This document shows, one piece after another, positions 19,692-32,300 of a DNA stretch of 64,000 nt. Made by a program: the position numbers and the translations under genes. Each line of letters opens with the position of its first letter. Positions within the stretch are counted from its first letter, which is position 1. Below the pieces are notes generated by a model. The model saw nothing but the letters and a program-made list of their open reading frames with translations. It had not been told where the DNA came from and did not search any database. The DNA is taken from the NCBI GenBank assembly GCA_036898215.1, contig CM072557.1:11189501-11253500 (forward strand), in the 5' to 3' direction. This DNA is from Platycarya strobilacea (lineage: Eukaryota; Streptophyta; Magnoliopsida; Fagales; Juglandaceae).

Positions 19692-20983
19692 TGTTGTCCA
19701 AATGACTAATACAAGAGGGGGGGTGAATTGAGTTATAAAAAAATTTAACACTTATAAACCAAATACACAATATAAAATATAAATAAAATATGAAACAGCA
19801 ATAAATATAAAAAGTAAGGGTAAGAAAAAACAAATTCAGTATTTTAACGAGATTCAGCCTCACTGCTTACGTCCTCGCCTCAAGTTATTTCTTGAGGATC
19901 CCAAATTCACTATTCAATCTTTTTCAGGTGAAAATAGAAACCTATTACACCTTTGAGCGACACTGCTACAAAGAATCCGTGTAGAACACCCTCTACACTT
20001 GCAATCACCTTACACTTGCTAATTCAACTATTTCCTGTGTAAAACACCTTTTACACACACAAGGGTTATACGTATTCTCTTACAAATACAGAAACTGATA
20101 GTGGGTAGGTTATCAGAATACACTCCTTAATGAGTGAGATAAAAACAATACAGTACAACATATATCTCTCTCATAATGAATAAGGATTAAGACATAAAAT
20201 TTAGAGAAGAGAGAATAATGACTTTAAAAGAATGATGCAAAACTTAGCAATTGATATATAAACTCTTGTTGTGATTTTTACAAAATTTAAGTGAGCTATT
20301 TATAAGCAAATGAGTTTTTATATTCAAATTTGAAAATGTTCACATATCAAATAAGAGCCTATTCACTTTTTAAAAAATTCAAATAAGAACATCTCATTTT
20401 TATATTTGTCAAAGACAACTCCATTTATTTTTCAAAGAAATCAAACCTAATCTTTTACTTTTCATATGTGACAAAATGAGTATGATTTATTTTTCAAACT
20501 AAATCATTTTCTTTTTGCATATATAAAAAAAAATACATAATCAACTTTCAAGATTTTCAAATAAAATCATCTATCTTTTGCATTTGTCAAAAAAACACAC
20601 AACCATCTTTCAAGATTTTCAAACACATGCACATGTTAAAAATGATAATCAATCATTTTACAAATTCAAATCTTTATACATATGTGGAAAAAAAAAATTC
20701 GAAATTAAATATTTTAATAAAGTTAGGCAAATGTAAAAAATACAATTCGATACTTTATGAGAAAATATTAATTTTGAGTCTTAATTCAATTTCAAATTTT
20801 AAGAGATGTACAAAATTACTCTATAAGTTTCATTTGTAGACTTATTCTTTTTCTTTCTCATGTTTGATTTCTTGATGTGCTTAGCTCTCTTCATGCATAG
20901 ACAACTTGAGCTTGAGTTTTGAATTTATTTGTTATTATCAAAATCTATACGTAGATACGAGACTTGAAATCTTAAATTTTACA
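19692..20983 (+). mobile_element. Solo LTR, about 1.29 kb
   Basis: Starts TGTTGTCC, ends TTTTACA. Flanked by GAAGA (19687-19691) and GAAGG (20984-20988), a 5-bp target duplication with one change. The AAGAGGGGGGGTGAATTGAG near the start and the CGAGATTCAGCC/CTTACGTCCTCGCC block at 19850-19880 are typical of a family of large plant LTRs. No gag or pol is attached. The host LINE frame reads correctly once it is removed, which fixes both ends. Confidence 0.75.
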
Positions 20984-21607
20984 GAAGGAATGGGGAAGGA
21001 TGAAAAAACATGGGAGAAATGATGGAGAAACTCTCGGCAAACTTCTCTATTTTTTTTTTTTGCGCGGAGGGGGGGTGGGGGGGTGGGGGTATAGGAGTAG
21101 CCATGCTAGCTTCCTTCCTCCTCCGTCGTAGGGTCCTGCAACAAAACAGTGTTAGGGATGAATAAGGCATCCCTACTGCAAGTCCTTGATGATATGAACA
21201 AGTAATTTCGTACGTTGCAGCTTAATGTTGCTTTTTTAAAACTTTGCATTGTGGATGAGGTTAAAGAGGATTTGGATATGGGCCAGGCAAACACAGTTAT
21301 TAGGATGGGACATGTCAAGGAGACTAAAGGTCATAATATTGGTTCTGATCTTGCGTGAAGGGGAAAGAAACTGGCTTCTAGGCCTCAGACACCTAAGGCC
21401 AGAACCCAAGTCTTAGTGGTGCGATAGGGCCAGCCTTTCTCCAAGGCCCAGTAAGCGAAATCAATGTGGAAACGAAGGTCTTGTACGAGGATACCCCATC
21501 ATCGTCCAAGGACAAGGGTTGATGGTGATGGAGGGAAGTTCTTTTACAAAGTGGTTAACTCTCATTGATACAGTAACACTATTCAATCGCTACATTCAGG
21601 TACTTAG

Positions 21608-24079
21608 GTGCTAAATCCCCCCTTGAACTGCAAGATCACAATGTGCAGAATTATGAGACCCTCCTCACGAAATCGGCCTTTTGGAGATCGAAGCTTGACA
21701 ACTTGCCTTTTGAAGAAATTGATACTCAAAAGTGCCAGTGTTCTAGAAATACCTTTTGATGAGGATGAGATTTACAAGGCCATCACTAGTATGGCTAAGG
21801 ATAAAGCGTTGGGCCTCGATGGATTTTCAATGGATTTCCTCCAAACTTCTTGGGACATTGTGAAAGGTGAAATTTTGCAAGTTTTTCACGAGTCTCATTG
21901 TTTTCAAAATTTGAAATATCTGTTAATGTGACATTTATTGCCCTCATTCCCAAAAAACATAGGGCCAATTATTGAGGATTTTTACCCCATAAGCCTAGTT
22001 AGTGGCATTTACAAGATTATTTCAAAGATTCTTGCCTACTGGTTAAGCCTTATGTTGGAACAAATTATCTCCAAGTCTCAAAACATATTTATTCGTGGGA
22101 GACAAATTCTTGACTCAGTACTCATCACAAATAAGTGCTTGGACCATACACTATGAGAGAGGGTTAGCTATTATGTGCAAGCTTGACATGGAAAATGCCT
22201 ATGACCATGTAAAGTGGGATTTCCTTTTATACCTGCTCGAGAGGTGTGGCTTTGGTGATCGATGGATCTCCTGAATGCATCATTGTACTTTCACTGCTCG
22301 GATCTTAGTGTTTATAAATGGTACTCTTGCTGGCTTTTTTTTTATAGCACTCGGGGTCTATGACAATGGATCCTTTATCTCCTTTTTTGTTTGCTATAGT
22401 CATGAAAACTTTTAGTCGGATGGTGGAGGCCGTTGTTGATGGAGGATTCCTATCTGACTTCCAGGTGGGCAATAGCACTAGTAGCCCTATTGTCATATTA
22501 CATCTTTTATTTGCAGACGATACGCCACTTTTTTGTGAAGTAGACAATGGTCAAATCTAATCTCAACGAGTACTATTGCTATGTTTTGAAATAGTGTCGA
22601 GGCTCAAGGTGAATCTTGAGAAGTCTAAGATGGTTCCAATAGGAGTGGTCCCAAATATCCTCAATTTAACAAGCCCATTGGATTGTAAGGTATCCTCTTT
22701 GCCAATGAAATATTTGGGCCTTACATTGGGAGCAACTTTCAAGGGTAAAGCCATATGGGATGGGGTGTTGGAAAAAATAGAGAAGATGTTGGCTAGTTAG
22801 AAATAAGTGTATCTCTCGAAATGAGGTTGTTTTACTCTTATCATTAGCACTCTTACTAACCTACCCATTTTTTTAATCTCTGTTTCCTATGCCTGCAGGA
22901 GTGGTCAACGAGATTAAGAAATTCTTTAGGTTATTTTTATGGGGGGCATGGGGGAGGAGAAAAAATTTCATCTAGTTCGATGAAAGACAATATATGCTTT
23001 AGTTATATATGGGAGGCTGAGAGTATGTAACTTGAGAACTTTTAATAAAGATTTATTAAAGAAATGGCTATGGAGATATCACTCGGAGAGGGGGCATTGT
23101 GGAAGGAAATTATCGATGCTATACATGGAGTTGCTTAGGGGGCTAGTGCCCTAATGAAGTGAGGGGGTATAGGGCGAGTCTACGGAAGTTTATAAGGAAG
23201 GGATGGCCATAATTTGCACGACATATTCACTTTGTAGCCAGTGAGAGCAATTGAACTAGTTTTTGATTGGATGTGTGGTGTGGAGAGCAAGCATTGAAAA
23301 GGCTTTTTCGGCTCTCTATCGTATTGCTAATAACAGGGAGGCATCCATGGCAGATGTGCAGCTAATTTCTCATTATACTCATGAGTGGAATATTTTTTTT
23401 AATAGGAATTTCCACGATTGAGAACTATCTATTGTTTCAGACTTTTTCAGTTTACTTTATTCCATGGGAACTCCTTTGGCACAGCGTGATAGATTGAAGT
23501 GGAGATCTAACAATCCCAAGAAATATACAACTTAGGCATACTATTAAATTTTGATAACGCAAGACAATACTCCATTCCCTTGGAAGAATATTTGGAGGTC
23601 TATGCTCCTTTCAGAGTAGCCTTTTTTGTATGGTGTGTCGCCCTTGAAAAAATTTTGATTAGGGATAATTTAAGAAAGATGGGTTGTATAATAATGGATT
23701 GAGGTTATTTGTGTAAAAAAAAAATGGAGAATTTGTGAATTACCTCTTACTATATTGTGAGGTAACAAGGGTGTTGTGGGATAAGATATTTCAAAGGGTT
23801 GATGTTTCTTGGGTCATGCTTTCAAGAGTGGTGAATTTGTTGAATTATTGGAGAAAGATGCAAGGTTGTCCTCAAGTGGTAGCAATATTGAAGACGATCC
23901 CATTGTATCTCATGCGATGCATTTGGTTGGAAATGAATGCTCGATGCTTTGAAGATAAGGAATGCACAATGATGGAGCTGAGGAATTTTGTTCTCCACAC
24001 ATTAATGCTTTGGTTTTCAGCTATTGTATTGAATGTGAACAATGTTTATGATTTCTTGTCTTTAATTTCTCGCTCTTAG
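21608..24079 (+). pseudogene. Inner LINE reverse transcriptase and zinc-binding tail
   Basis: Broken ORF2. 21608-21931 has DEIYKAITSMAKDKALGLDG and FLQTSWDIVK; 21938-22156 has YPISLVSGIYKIISKILAYW, then SQNIFIRGRQILDSVL. Then MDPLSPFLFAIVMKTFSRMV, LLFADDTPLF (catalytic ADD), LKVNLEKSKM and LPMKYLGLTLGA. 23735-24079 gives the tail: LLLYCEVTRVLWDKIF, VSWVMLSRVVNLLNYW and ARCFEDKECTMMELRNF. Several stops and shifts make it inactive. Confidence 0.9.
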
Positions 24080-24171
24080 AATGAATTTAGGTATTCTTTT
24101 ATATACTCCCTATGTACATAGGCAATGGCTACTTCATTTATATAAATAATATTTATCTCTGGCTTAAAAAA

Positions 24172-24186
24172 AATGCTATTGAAGTT
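24172..24186 (+). repeat. Target site duplication of inner LINE (right)
   Basis: AATGCTATTGAAGTT, identical to 19168-19182. Confidence 0.9.
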
Positions 24187-26570
24187 CTTCATGTAGGAGA
24201 TTATGTGATTTATGATAAGGTCCTCATTGGAAATCATATTGTGGATTTCTATGATAAACTCTTCCGTGAAGAATTTTCATGAAGGCCTAAGTTAGATGGG
24301 TTGTTTTTTGACACCATTGATCATTTTTCTGCTGCTTGGTTAGAGAACCCCTTTGAGGAAGATAAAGTTCTTGATGTGGTTAGAGATATGTCCAAGGATA
24401 AGGCACAAAGCTTGAATGGTTTTTCCATGGTGTTTTTCCAACCTTGTTGGGATATTCTGAAGGATGACATTATAAAAGGTTTTGAAGAATTTCATTCATT
24501 CCTGAAATTTTAGAAGAGTTTCAACACTACTTTCATTGTCCTTATTCTCAAAAAGGCGAGCGCTATAAAAATGAGAGATTTTTGCCATATTAGTTTGGTA
24601 AATGGAATGTATAAGATTATATCTAAGGTGTTAGCTAACCACCTTAGTGTGGTTATGGATAAGATTGTAACGAAGTCTCAAAATGCCTTTGTGAGGGGTA
24701 GACAAATTTTTTACTCAATCTTAATCGCTCGAGTGATTGGAAAGCAGAAAAGGATGGGACAATATGGAATTTTAGTCAAACTAGACATAAAAAGGGCTTT
24801 CAACCATGTCAACTGAATTTTTTTATTTACTTGGAAAATTTGGGTTTTGAGAGAAATTGTGCTTGTGGATAAGACATTCCATTTCGACAGTCAAATTTTC
24901 TATTTTGGTGAATGGCTCTCTAGTTGATTTTTTCAACAACTCCCGTGGTTTAATGCAAGGAAACCCTTTATCTCCTATTATTTTGTTGTTATTATGGATA
25001 CTTTGAGTTGTAATTATTAATGCGATTGTGGATGGTGGCTTTGCATCGGCTTTATGGTGGGGATGACACATGGGGCAGAATCAAGTTTTCTCACTTACTC
25101 TTTGCATATGATATTTTAAGTCTCAGTGATTCCAACAAGGATCATCTTAAAGCTTTAAGAGTTTTGGTGTTGTGTTTAGAAGCTATCTCCAAGCTTAGAA
25201 TTTAACTAAGTCTCAAATTGTTCATGTGGTTACAGTAAAAAATACTCTTGATTTGGCCAATATTTTGGGTAATAAGGTATCAATTTACTCATGAAATACC
25301 TCGGGCTACCTTTGGGGGCCCCTTACAAATCTGTGTTTATTTAAGATGGGATGATTGAAAAAATTGAGAGGAGATTAGCTGGTTGGAAAAAGATTTATTT
25401 GTCAAAACGGGGCAGATTTACATTGATTAAAAACTCCTTATCTAATCTCCCCATCAATTTCCTATCCCTTTTTCTTTTATTTGTAGGAGAAGTTAGAAGA
25501 ATTAAGAAAAATTTCAAAAATTTCTTATGAGATAGTATTGGGGAAGAAAGAAAAATTCACTTTTTGAGTTGGGATAAAATTTGTATTTTGGTGTCATGTG
25601 GAGGCTTGTGCATATAAAATTTAAAGGTTTTCAATAAGGCTCTTCTTAGAAAGTGATTGTGGAGGTACAACAAAGAGAGTATACATTATGAAGGTAGATT
25701 GTGGATATCAAATATGGAAGGATGTGAGAGAATTGGTGTACTAGTGAAGTAAAAGAGGTGTTTGGGGTGGGCTCGTGGAAATCTATTAGATTGGGAGGGG
25801 GGGACTTTGTCAAAAATATTATTTTCAAAACGGAAAAAAGGTCTAATGTTTTTTTCTAGATGGTGAATGGTGTGGGGATTCAGTTCTCTTTAGGATTGCA
25901 AGAAAGTAAGGGGTTGTAGTGGCTAAATCCTATCCGTTCTCTACTAATCTGCTACACTGGAATGTGAAATTTAATAGAGACTTACAAGACTAGTAAGTGT
26001 ACGAAGCTGTTGATTTCTTCGTAAAATTATATGCTATGAATATCGATCAAAATAGGGAAGATAGGCTATTGTGGATACATGATTTTAATTTCAAATTCTC
26101 AATGAGATCTTATTACAATGTGTTAAATAGTCATGGTGACCTCTGCATGCCCCTGGAAATGTATATGGAAAGCAAAGGTGCTAGTAAAATTGCATTCTTT
26201 TGTTGGTTGGTGTCACTTGAGAAAATATTAACAACAAGCAATGTGAGGAATAGATGATTATTTGTGATCAATTGGTGTTTTATTTGTAAAAAAATAAATT
26301 TGTCAACCATTTTTTCTTTCATTGTAAGGTTGTAACAGCCTTGTAGAACGAAATAATTGTCCAGGGTAGGCATGGTTTGGGTGATGCCTTTGCGAGCGAT
26401 GGACATTTTAGCTAGTTGGTATGGTTCACTAGGGTGTGGAGGCAATGCAGAAATTTGGAAAATGATCCCCTTCTATTTGTTTTGGTGTTTATGGTCAAAA
26501 AGAAATAAGAGGTGCTCCAATAATTACGAACGTACTATGGGCAAATATAGAGATTTTTTTCTATAGTATT
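24187..26570 (+). pseudogene. Outer LINE reverse transcriptase and zinc-binding tail
   Basis: Same order as the inner LINE but clearly diverged from it. Key strings: ENPFEEDKVLDVVRDMSKDK, FFQPCWDILKDDIIKGF, NGMYKIISKVLANHLSVVMD, SQNAFVRGRQIFYSILIA and ILVKLDIKRAF. FAYDILSLS replaces the expected FADD, so the catalytic aspartates are damaged. Later parts give KYLGLPLGA-like wording near 25290, AFFCWLVSLEKILT near 26190 and WCLWSKRNKRCSNNYERTM near 26480. Confidence 0.88.
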
Positions 26571-26855
26571 TTTAAGTTTTTGGGTGAACAACCTTGTAAA
26601 GGATGGAAATATTTCCAATATTTTGTTGTAGTCTTGTGTTCCTCTAACTTGTATTTAAGTACTCATTATATACTACTTCCTGTGTACTTGGCTATACCTA
26701 TTTACTTGAAATAAAATTTATTATTACCTCTAAAAGAAAATTAAGCATAACTCTTATTACATGCTATTACAAAAAACAACAGTTGGCTAATTTAAATATC
26801 ATTTTAACACTCATGGGACTTTGAAAAAAAAATGAAAAAAAAATAGCATGGCATG

Positions 26856-26983
26856 TCTAATCCAACTGCTATCAGCACCAAGAAGCCTAGTTGGTGCTCC
26901 CCATACAAGTACATTGATTTGTGCAAGTATTGCTCCAGCACATATAGGAGGACGTGGTTCAAGTGTTATGTAAGCATTGTCTC
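26856..26983 (-). pseudogene. Fragment of a tRNA adenosine deaminase (TadA/TADA-type) gene
   Basis: The minus strand reads AYITLEPRPPICAGAILAQI then NVLVWGAPTRLLGADSSWIR. This matches the TadA/TADA zinc site (TLEPCPMCAGAIL) and the following WGAPNKLLGADGSWI. The first zinc-binding cysteine of PCxxC is replaced (EPRPPIC), so it cannot be catalytic as read. TTCTCAG just before GAGACAATG looks like a splice acceptor, so this may be one exon of a genomic copy, not a processed cDNA. No other exon was found nearby. TADA makes inosine at the wobble position of tRNA-Arg in chloroplasts. Confidence 0.72.
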
Positions 26984-26989
26984 CTGAGA

Positions 26990-29900
26990 ATGGACAACAT
27001 TATCAGGATGAAGCAAACTGAAGTCAAACAGTTTGATAGGGAAGGTACATTTCATACAAAAGAATATAATTGATAGTATATGCTTTAAAGAAATTGTAGA
27101 GAGGCCTCTGCATGTTCATACTATGAGTAACTGAGATGGGGGATAATAGGGACATAACAAAACTTAAGACATTGTGACGTATAGTGGCCAATGTTGCAGT
27201 ATATACATCTATTTTTTATTTTATTTTATTTTGTTCAATTCTATTTTATTCTTTCTAAGTATGATGCAAGTACAATGCAAACGTTCCTATCTATTGTTCG
27301 TCAATCCATCAAGGAACTAAAAATTTTCTCATGCTACCCTAGATTAGTAGTAGCTTTATTTTGCACTCTAACTAGCAATGTAAAGATTGTCAATATGCCA
27401 TATATGTTTTCCAATGTAAATGTAACAATTAATCAAAGTCTTCAGTTCTATTCCACATGAGTTGTCTGAAGTGTGAGGCTTTCAATCTTTAGGCACAATT
27501 GCATCCAACCATACAAAGATTGAGATGGGATTTAAGATTTTAGAAACAAAAGCTAAAAACAGGTTCTAAAACATAGAAAAGTACCATAAGGCTCCAAGTC
27601 TAAAGCGAATTTAAAGCCTCACGTATCATGCAAATCATTTCTGAATGGGCAGCGGATTCTCATTACTCTTCCACACTAAAATACGTATCTCCATTTAAAT
27701 ACCCAAAATCCAACTGAACAAGACAAATAAGCTCACACAACTTACAGGTTGCATACATGAGCAAATATTTCCATGCTTTTTCTGAAAAAACTTCTACAAT
27801 TGGAGACCTACTTATGCCTCTAGAAGATGAAGATAAAATGATAATCTACAACTTCGATGCCAGAATAAGTCCATGAAAATGTTTTGTATCTGTATTGAAA
27901 CCTAGATTTTCCTTTCCAAAATCCAAGGAAGTGCCTTTTTTGCTCACCCACTTTTTGATAAAATTAAAGATGATTTATCTGCTTCATGATAACTTTTTTA
28001 TCCTTCGATCTCATTAAGTCAATCTATGTATTAAGTCTTGAATTTTTTATGTCTTAAAGAGTTGGTGGGAGTTATTTTTCAGTAAGAAAGTTGTCTTGAC
28101 ATTGTAGGCACAGAACCCAAGAAATTCTGTAGGTTGTTGGTGTTTTCTTTAAGGTTTTAATACTTAAAGGACTTGATTCTCCATTTGATCATATTGCTTT
28201 CTTGTTCCCTTGTCAATTGGTCACTAATTTTAAATTTTTTTTGTCATACTTGATTTTATTATGGGATTTGGATATCTTTCCATTTTATTTCCATGGGTTC
28301 TTGGTACTCATGAATGCATTTGTGCGTATTTGTTCTAGCTCCATTTCTTCATTTGATATTTCTCTAAGCTTTTTCTCTAACTTCTTCATCCATTCCCACT
28401 CAATAACATTCCTCACAATAGTATTTCTCTATTTTGAGGTTGCTCCCTGTCTATCTGCATCATCTTTATGTCTCTTATGCTATCTAACCACCTCCATTTC
28501 CTCCTTTAGTTTATCTTTTTCACTATTTCTTGAGTCCTTAAACCCACTTGATGATTATTCCATGAATCTTATCTGCTTATTCTAAATTTCCATATCACAC
28601 TCAAAACTCTCAGAAGACAAATATGAGTAATAGGATGTACTAAAACCATCTCCTCTTCCTTAATGATTCTCACTTTTCAAAAATTATGTTCTTTTCCTCG
28701 TTTTGTCCACAATCCCCCTTCCTCAATTCAAGTGGGTCTGACTCCAATTCATGCCTTGAGCTACATTCTTTGGAAGACAACCTATGATTTGTCTCCCCAA
28801 TATAAAATTTACTATCATAACTACTACTCTTCCCCCAGTGTTGAACTCATATTTCTCTCTTTACCACCAATGCCCCACCTTTGCTGGAGGTCTACTCTCT
28901 TCAATGAATAAATATCTCTCTCTACCGCAAATATTTCCTCCCTCTACCACCACTACACTCCTAGATGAACTCACATTTCTCTCTCTACCTCCAACTTCCA
29001 CTCTCTCACAAAAATATCCACTTCTCCCAACACCACTTAAATATCCCTCACCTACTTCCTCACTTGACAAGTTCAACATTACTACTGCGTTGTCAAAACA
29101 ACCCAGATGGCACACTTCACTCTCCTCCTAAAAAAGACAACAAAACTACATCTTCCGTTTCTTCTCCTCATATTCCTATTACACACCCTAAAATCCTTGA
29201 GGGAACAAGAACCCCCATAATAAACTCCGTTCAAAGCCATGAACTAGTAGTCGGTAATAGTACTAGTCACCACCACCCAATATCAGCCTTCTAAAAGTTG
29301 ACCATTGAAGCAGGCTGGCTTGTCTCGACCAATATAAGAATCTAGGACTTATGGGCAACCTATAGTTAGAATGGCCTTGCTACAACCACAAACTTGGGAT
29401 CCCAACATCGTTAAATAATTTTTAGACCGGAATCCCGCCTAGGATTTTTCAAATTTTTTTATGTATTTTTTTTAACAATTTTGAATACTTTTTTTTAAAA
29501 AAAAGTACAACATCGTTAAAACACACATCCTTCATCACTAAATAAAAAAACAAACAAACAATCGGGATTTTTGGGTTGTAACTTTGGTGAGTGAGTTTAG
29601 CATTTTTCTAGGTAGAAAATGTACAACACTCACAACATGGTGATGATTGTAATGGGGTTCTGCCAAACCTTCCATTCAAGAAGAAGGAAGAGTCGTTAGA
29701 GAAAAAAAAAGTTCCTTTACTCTAGAGTGAATATATGGTCAAACTAATAAAGGTGTTGTGCATATTGAGAGAAAGAGAGACAACAGCTTAGTTGGATGAA
29801 AGAAGTAAGTTATGGAGGGCTTGTAGAGTTGTTGGGGCAGAAATTGATAGTGACACCATGTAGGTGGGTCTGTAGAGGATTAGATTGCTCGTGTATCCTA

Positions 29901-30350
29901 GAAAAGCATAAGGATTGAATGGTTGTCTAGCTCGGTTGGGGAAGGCGTAACACGGATTCTCTATATTTTCTCATTGGGTCGTTCTATAGCCACCCTTCTA
30001 CTCTCCCGCTTTCGATTCTCGTTTTTTATTCCTGCTTGATGTGAAATGTCATTGTGGCATTTTTAATCCTACTTTGCTGCTAATTTCATTGGATATGTTG
30101 TAAGTGAAATTGCATGTGTACTTTCTTTGTTGATATGCATTGTATATGCATTACCATTGGTCTCTTTTGTATACACATTATATGTCAAATTTTATTTTTA
30201 TATAAACTGCTTGTATTAAAACTACTTGTATTTTTGAAGAAATTGCCTGTATTAATCGAAATTACTTTTTCAACCATTATGTTTTTTTTTTGCTTGTTCT
30301 TTCATATATAATGCATCTTCCTTGTTCTTAAACATATTGTATCTTTGTAG
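26990..30350. other. Degraded intergenic DNA, no gene recognised
   Basis: Contains a TTTTA-rich run near 27205-27235 and a pyrimidine-rich degenerate repeat at about 28850-29050 (CTCTCTACC units). An open reverse-strand stretch at 28861-29115 is probably an effect of that repeat. A forward frame at 28202-28585 reads on the reverse strand as charged, coiled-coil-like text (KKLEKKLREISNEEMELEQ) with stops. None has a recognisable family. Confidence 0.5.
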
Positions 30351-30375
30351 ACATTTCAAACGTTGGATGGACAAT

Positions 30376-32300
30376 GGATGCCGACATAAAATATTCAGAT
30401 AATGAGTGTGATGAGATAAAAATTGATAAGGAGATTGAATGTGCTGAAACTATTAAAGAACCTATGGTTGCAATGGATTTTTATCTGTAGAAAGATTTCA
30501 TGCTTATTGTATGAAGTATGGTAGGAAGAAGAATTTTGGGCTATCGAAAAGGAATTATAGACAAGATGACGATGGAAATGTAAGATGATTTTTCTTGGCA
30601 TGTGCACAAAGATACACATCAAAGAGTACATCTATAGATTTTATAAAACCATGACAAATAGAGAAGATGGATTGTATGCCTAAGATTAATGTAGTACTGA
30701 ATTATAAAAGTGGATATACTGTATTTAAAGTGATCTTAGATTACACACACGTCTGTAGTCTGGTAAAGACATGACATTTTAGATGCTTTAAGAAGATTGA
30801 TACTTGTGTGGATAAAAGGCTTGAAATAAATGAAGAGGCATGAATATGGTTGTCTAAAAATTTCAAATCTATGGGTATTGAGACACGTGCATTCAGAGGG
30901 GAGTGTCGAAACTATATTGACAAAGCACAATAACTTCACCTTGGGTTGGAGGTGGTGCAACTTTATATAACTATTTCAAGATATGCATGCAAAAAAAATT
31001 AAGTTTTATTATAAGATAGACGTTGACAATGAGATGGACAGTTAAAGAACATGTTTTGGGTATACACCCAGAGTAGAGCTGCGTATGACTCATTAGGAGA
31101 TGTGATTACATTTGATACATATCTGACTAATGCATATAAAATGTCTTTTGCACCATTTGTGGGTGTGAACCATCATGGGCAATCAATCATATTCGAGTGC
31201 GGATTGATATCCAATGAGGACACAAATATATTTGAGTGGTTGTTTGAGTCATAGTTGAAATTATGAATAACCAACGGCCAAATGTAATCATCACATATTA
31301 AGATAAGGCCATGAAAATTGCAATTTTGAGAGTGTTTACATCTTCTATACATCGCTTCTTCTTGTAACATATAATGAAAAAATTTCTTGAGAAGTTTGGA
31401 CCATATTATCGATATGGAGAAATCAAGAGTACTCTACATAGGTGCATTTATGACTCTTTTATTGAGTATGAATTAAAGGAATATTGGTGCAATATGCTCA
31501 ATACCTATGATTTGCATGGGAATGCATGGTTGGCATCATTATATTGTGATCGATATTTTTGGGTGCTCGCCTACGTTAGATACACATTTTGGGCAAACAT
31601 GTCAACTACATAGTAGAGTGAAAGACTGAATGTATTTTTTAATGACTACATTAAATCTAGAACAACTCTGAAATAATTTGTTGATCAGTATGATTCAACC
31701 CTTAGGAGGAAGGTAGAGATTGAAGCAATTGCTAACTTTAATTCATTTAATACAGAGATTCCTTGCATCAGTTGATATCTTTTTGAGAAGCAATTTCGAA
31801 AAGTAAGTACAATTTCTAAATTCAAGGAAGTACAACAAAAAGTACGAGAATTTCTATATTTGACCACCTCATTATTGGGATGTGAGGGTGTTAGATATAT
31901 GTTAGTAGTTGCGGATAAGGTTCAAGTTAGTGATGACTTGTTAAAACGTGTAACATTTATTGTCAAAGTTGATCAAGATTCCCTTGCTATGAAATGCAAT
32001 TGTAAGTTATTTGAGTTTATGGTTATATTATGCGCAAAAGTATGATAGGATCCAAAATTGCTTCTATGAACTGTGTTCCAATACTTCAAAGGTTGAGAGC
32101 AACTGTGTTAAATTGATTAGCCAAGTAAGTTGAAAACACAATACCCTAGTATCACTGATCATGATACTAGTATCACAATTGATCCAGCTACTTTCATGGA
32201 TGGCACAACAAGTAGAGTTCTTAATTCATTGGTAGTTTAAAGTAAGGGACAATACATTTCGTTGAAAAGAGTTTAAGAAATCTCGTATGAGAAAGCGATT
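30376..32300 (+). pseudogene. FAR1/FRS (MULE transposase-derived) pseudogene
   Basis: FAR1/FHY3-related proteins are transcription factors derived from Mutator-like transposases. In order: an N-terminal FAR1 zinc-finger region (YGRKKNFGLSK-like, 30510-30560), then ARGVECRNYIDKA-like text near 30900-30930. Next SRAAYDSLGDVITFDTYLTN and PFAPFVGVNHHGQS then GLISNEDT (31051-31254). Then KFLEKFGPYY, AWLASLYCDRYFW and FWANMSTT (31374-31613). Last, a SWIM-like CNCKLFEFMVILC (31990-32035) that has lost its C-terminal histidine. At least six stops, one within the second acidic box (TYxDKA), and shifts prevent function. C-terminal text near 32210-32290 (SKGQ, then SLKRV) fits the usual FRS tail. Confidence 0.88.

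Larger units (their letters stand above)
19183..24171 (+). mobile_element. Inner LINE with 15-bp TSD, split by a solo LTR
   Basis: The flanks repeat AATGCTATTGAAGTT exactly (19168-19182, 24172-24186), and the right end is a short A run after CTGGCTT. Removing this element rejoins the outer LINE's ORF2 in frame. The inside holds an ORF1-like segment at 19478-19705 plus its continuation after the solo LTR, an RT with FADD (YXDD equivalent) and a zinc-binding RT tail. The endonuclease seems missing. About 3.7 kb without the LTR. Confidence 0.88.
19097..26736 (+). mobile_element. Outer LINE (5'-truncated), split by an inner LINE
   Basis: The left piece, 19097-19182, reads GDKCTKLFHKMANSYYRNNA then IEV. 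After the inner LINE the reading resumes at 24187 with LHVGDYVIYDK, NHIVDFYDKLF and the RT domain, the normal order in plant LINE ORF2. It ends in an A-rich tail at about 26731-26740. AAAATTATGCA (19086-19096) and AAAATTAAGCA (26737-26747), 10 of 11 identical, are a plausible target duplication and place the truncated 5' end at 19097. Confidence 0.8.

Noticed and set aside
28202..29294. Leu/Ser/Pro-rich forward frames
   Set aside because: Low-complexity pyrimidine-rich DNA without splice or family support.
29890..30020. tRNA-like stretch (GGTTGTCTAGCTCGG ... TTCGATTC)
   Set aside because: The acceptor and anticodon stems do not pair in a cloverleaf.
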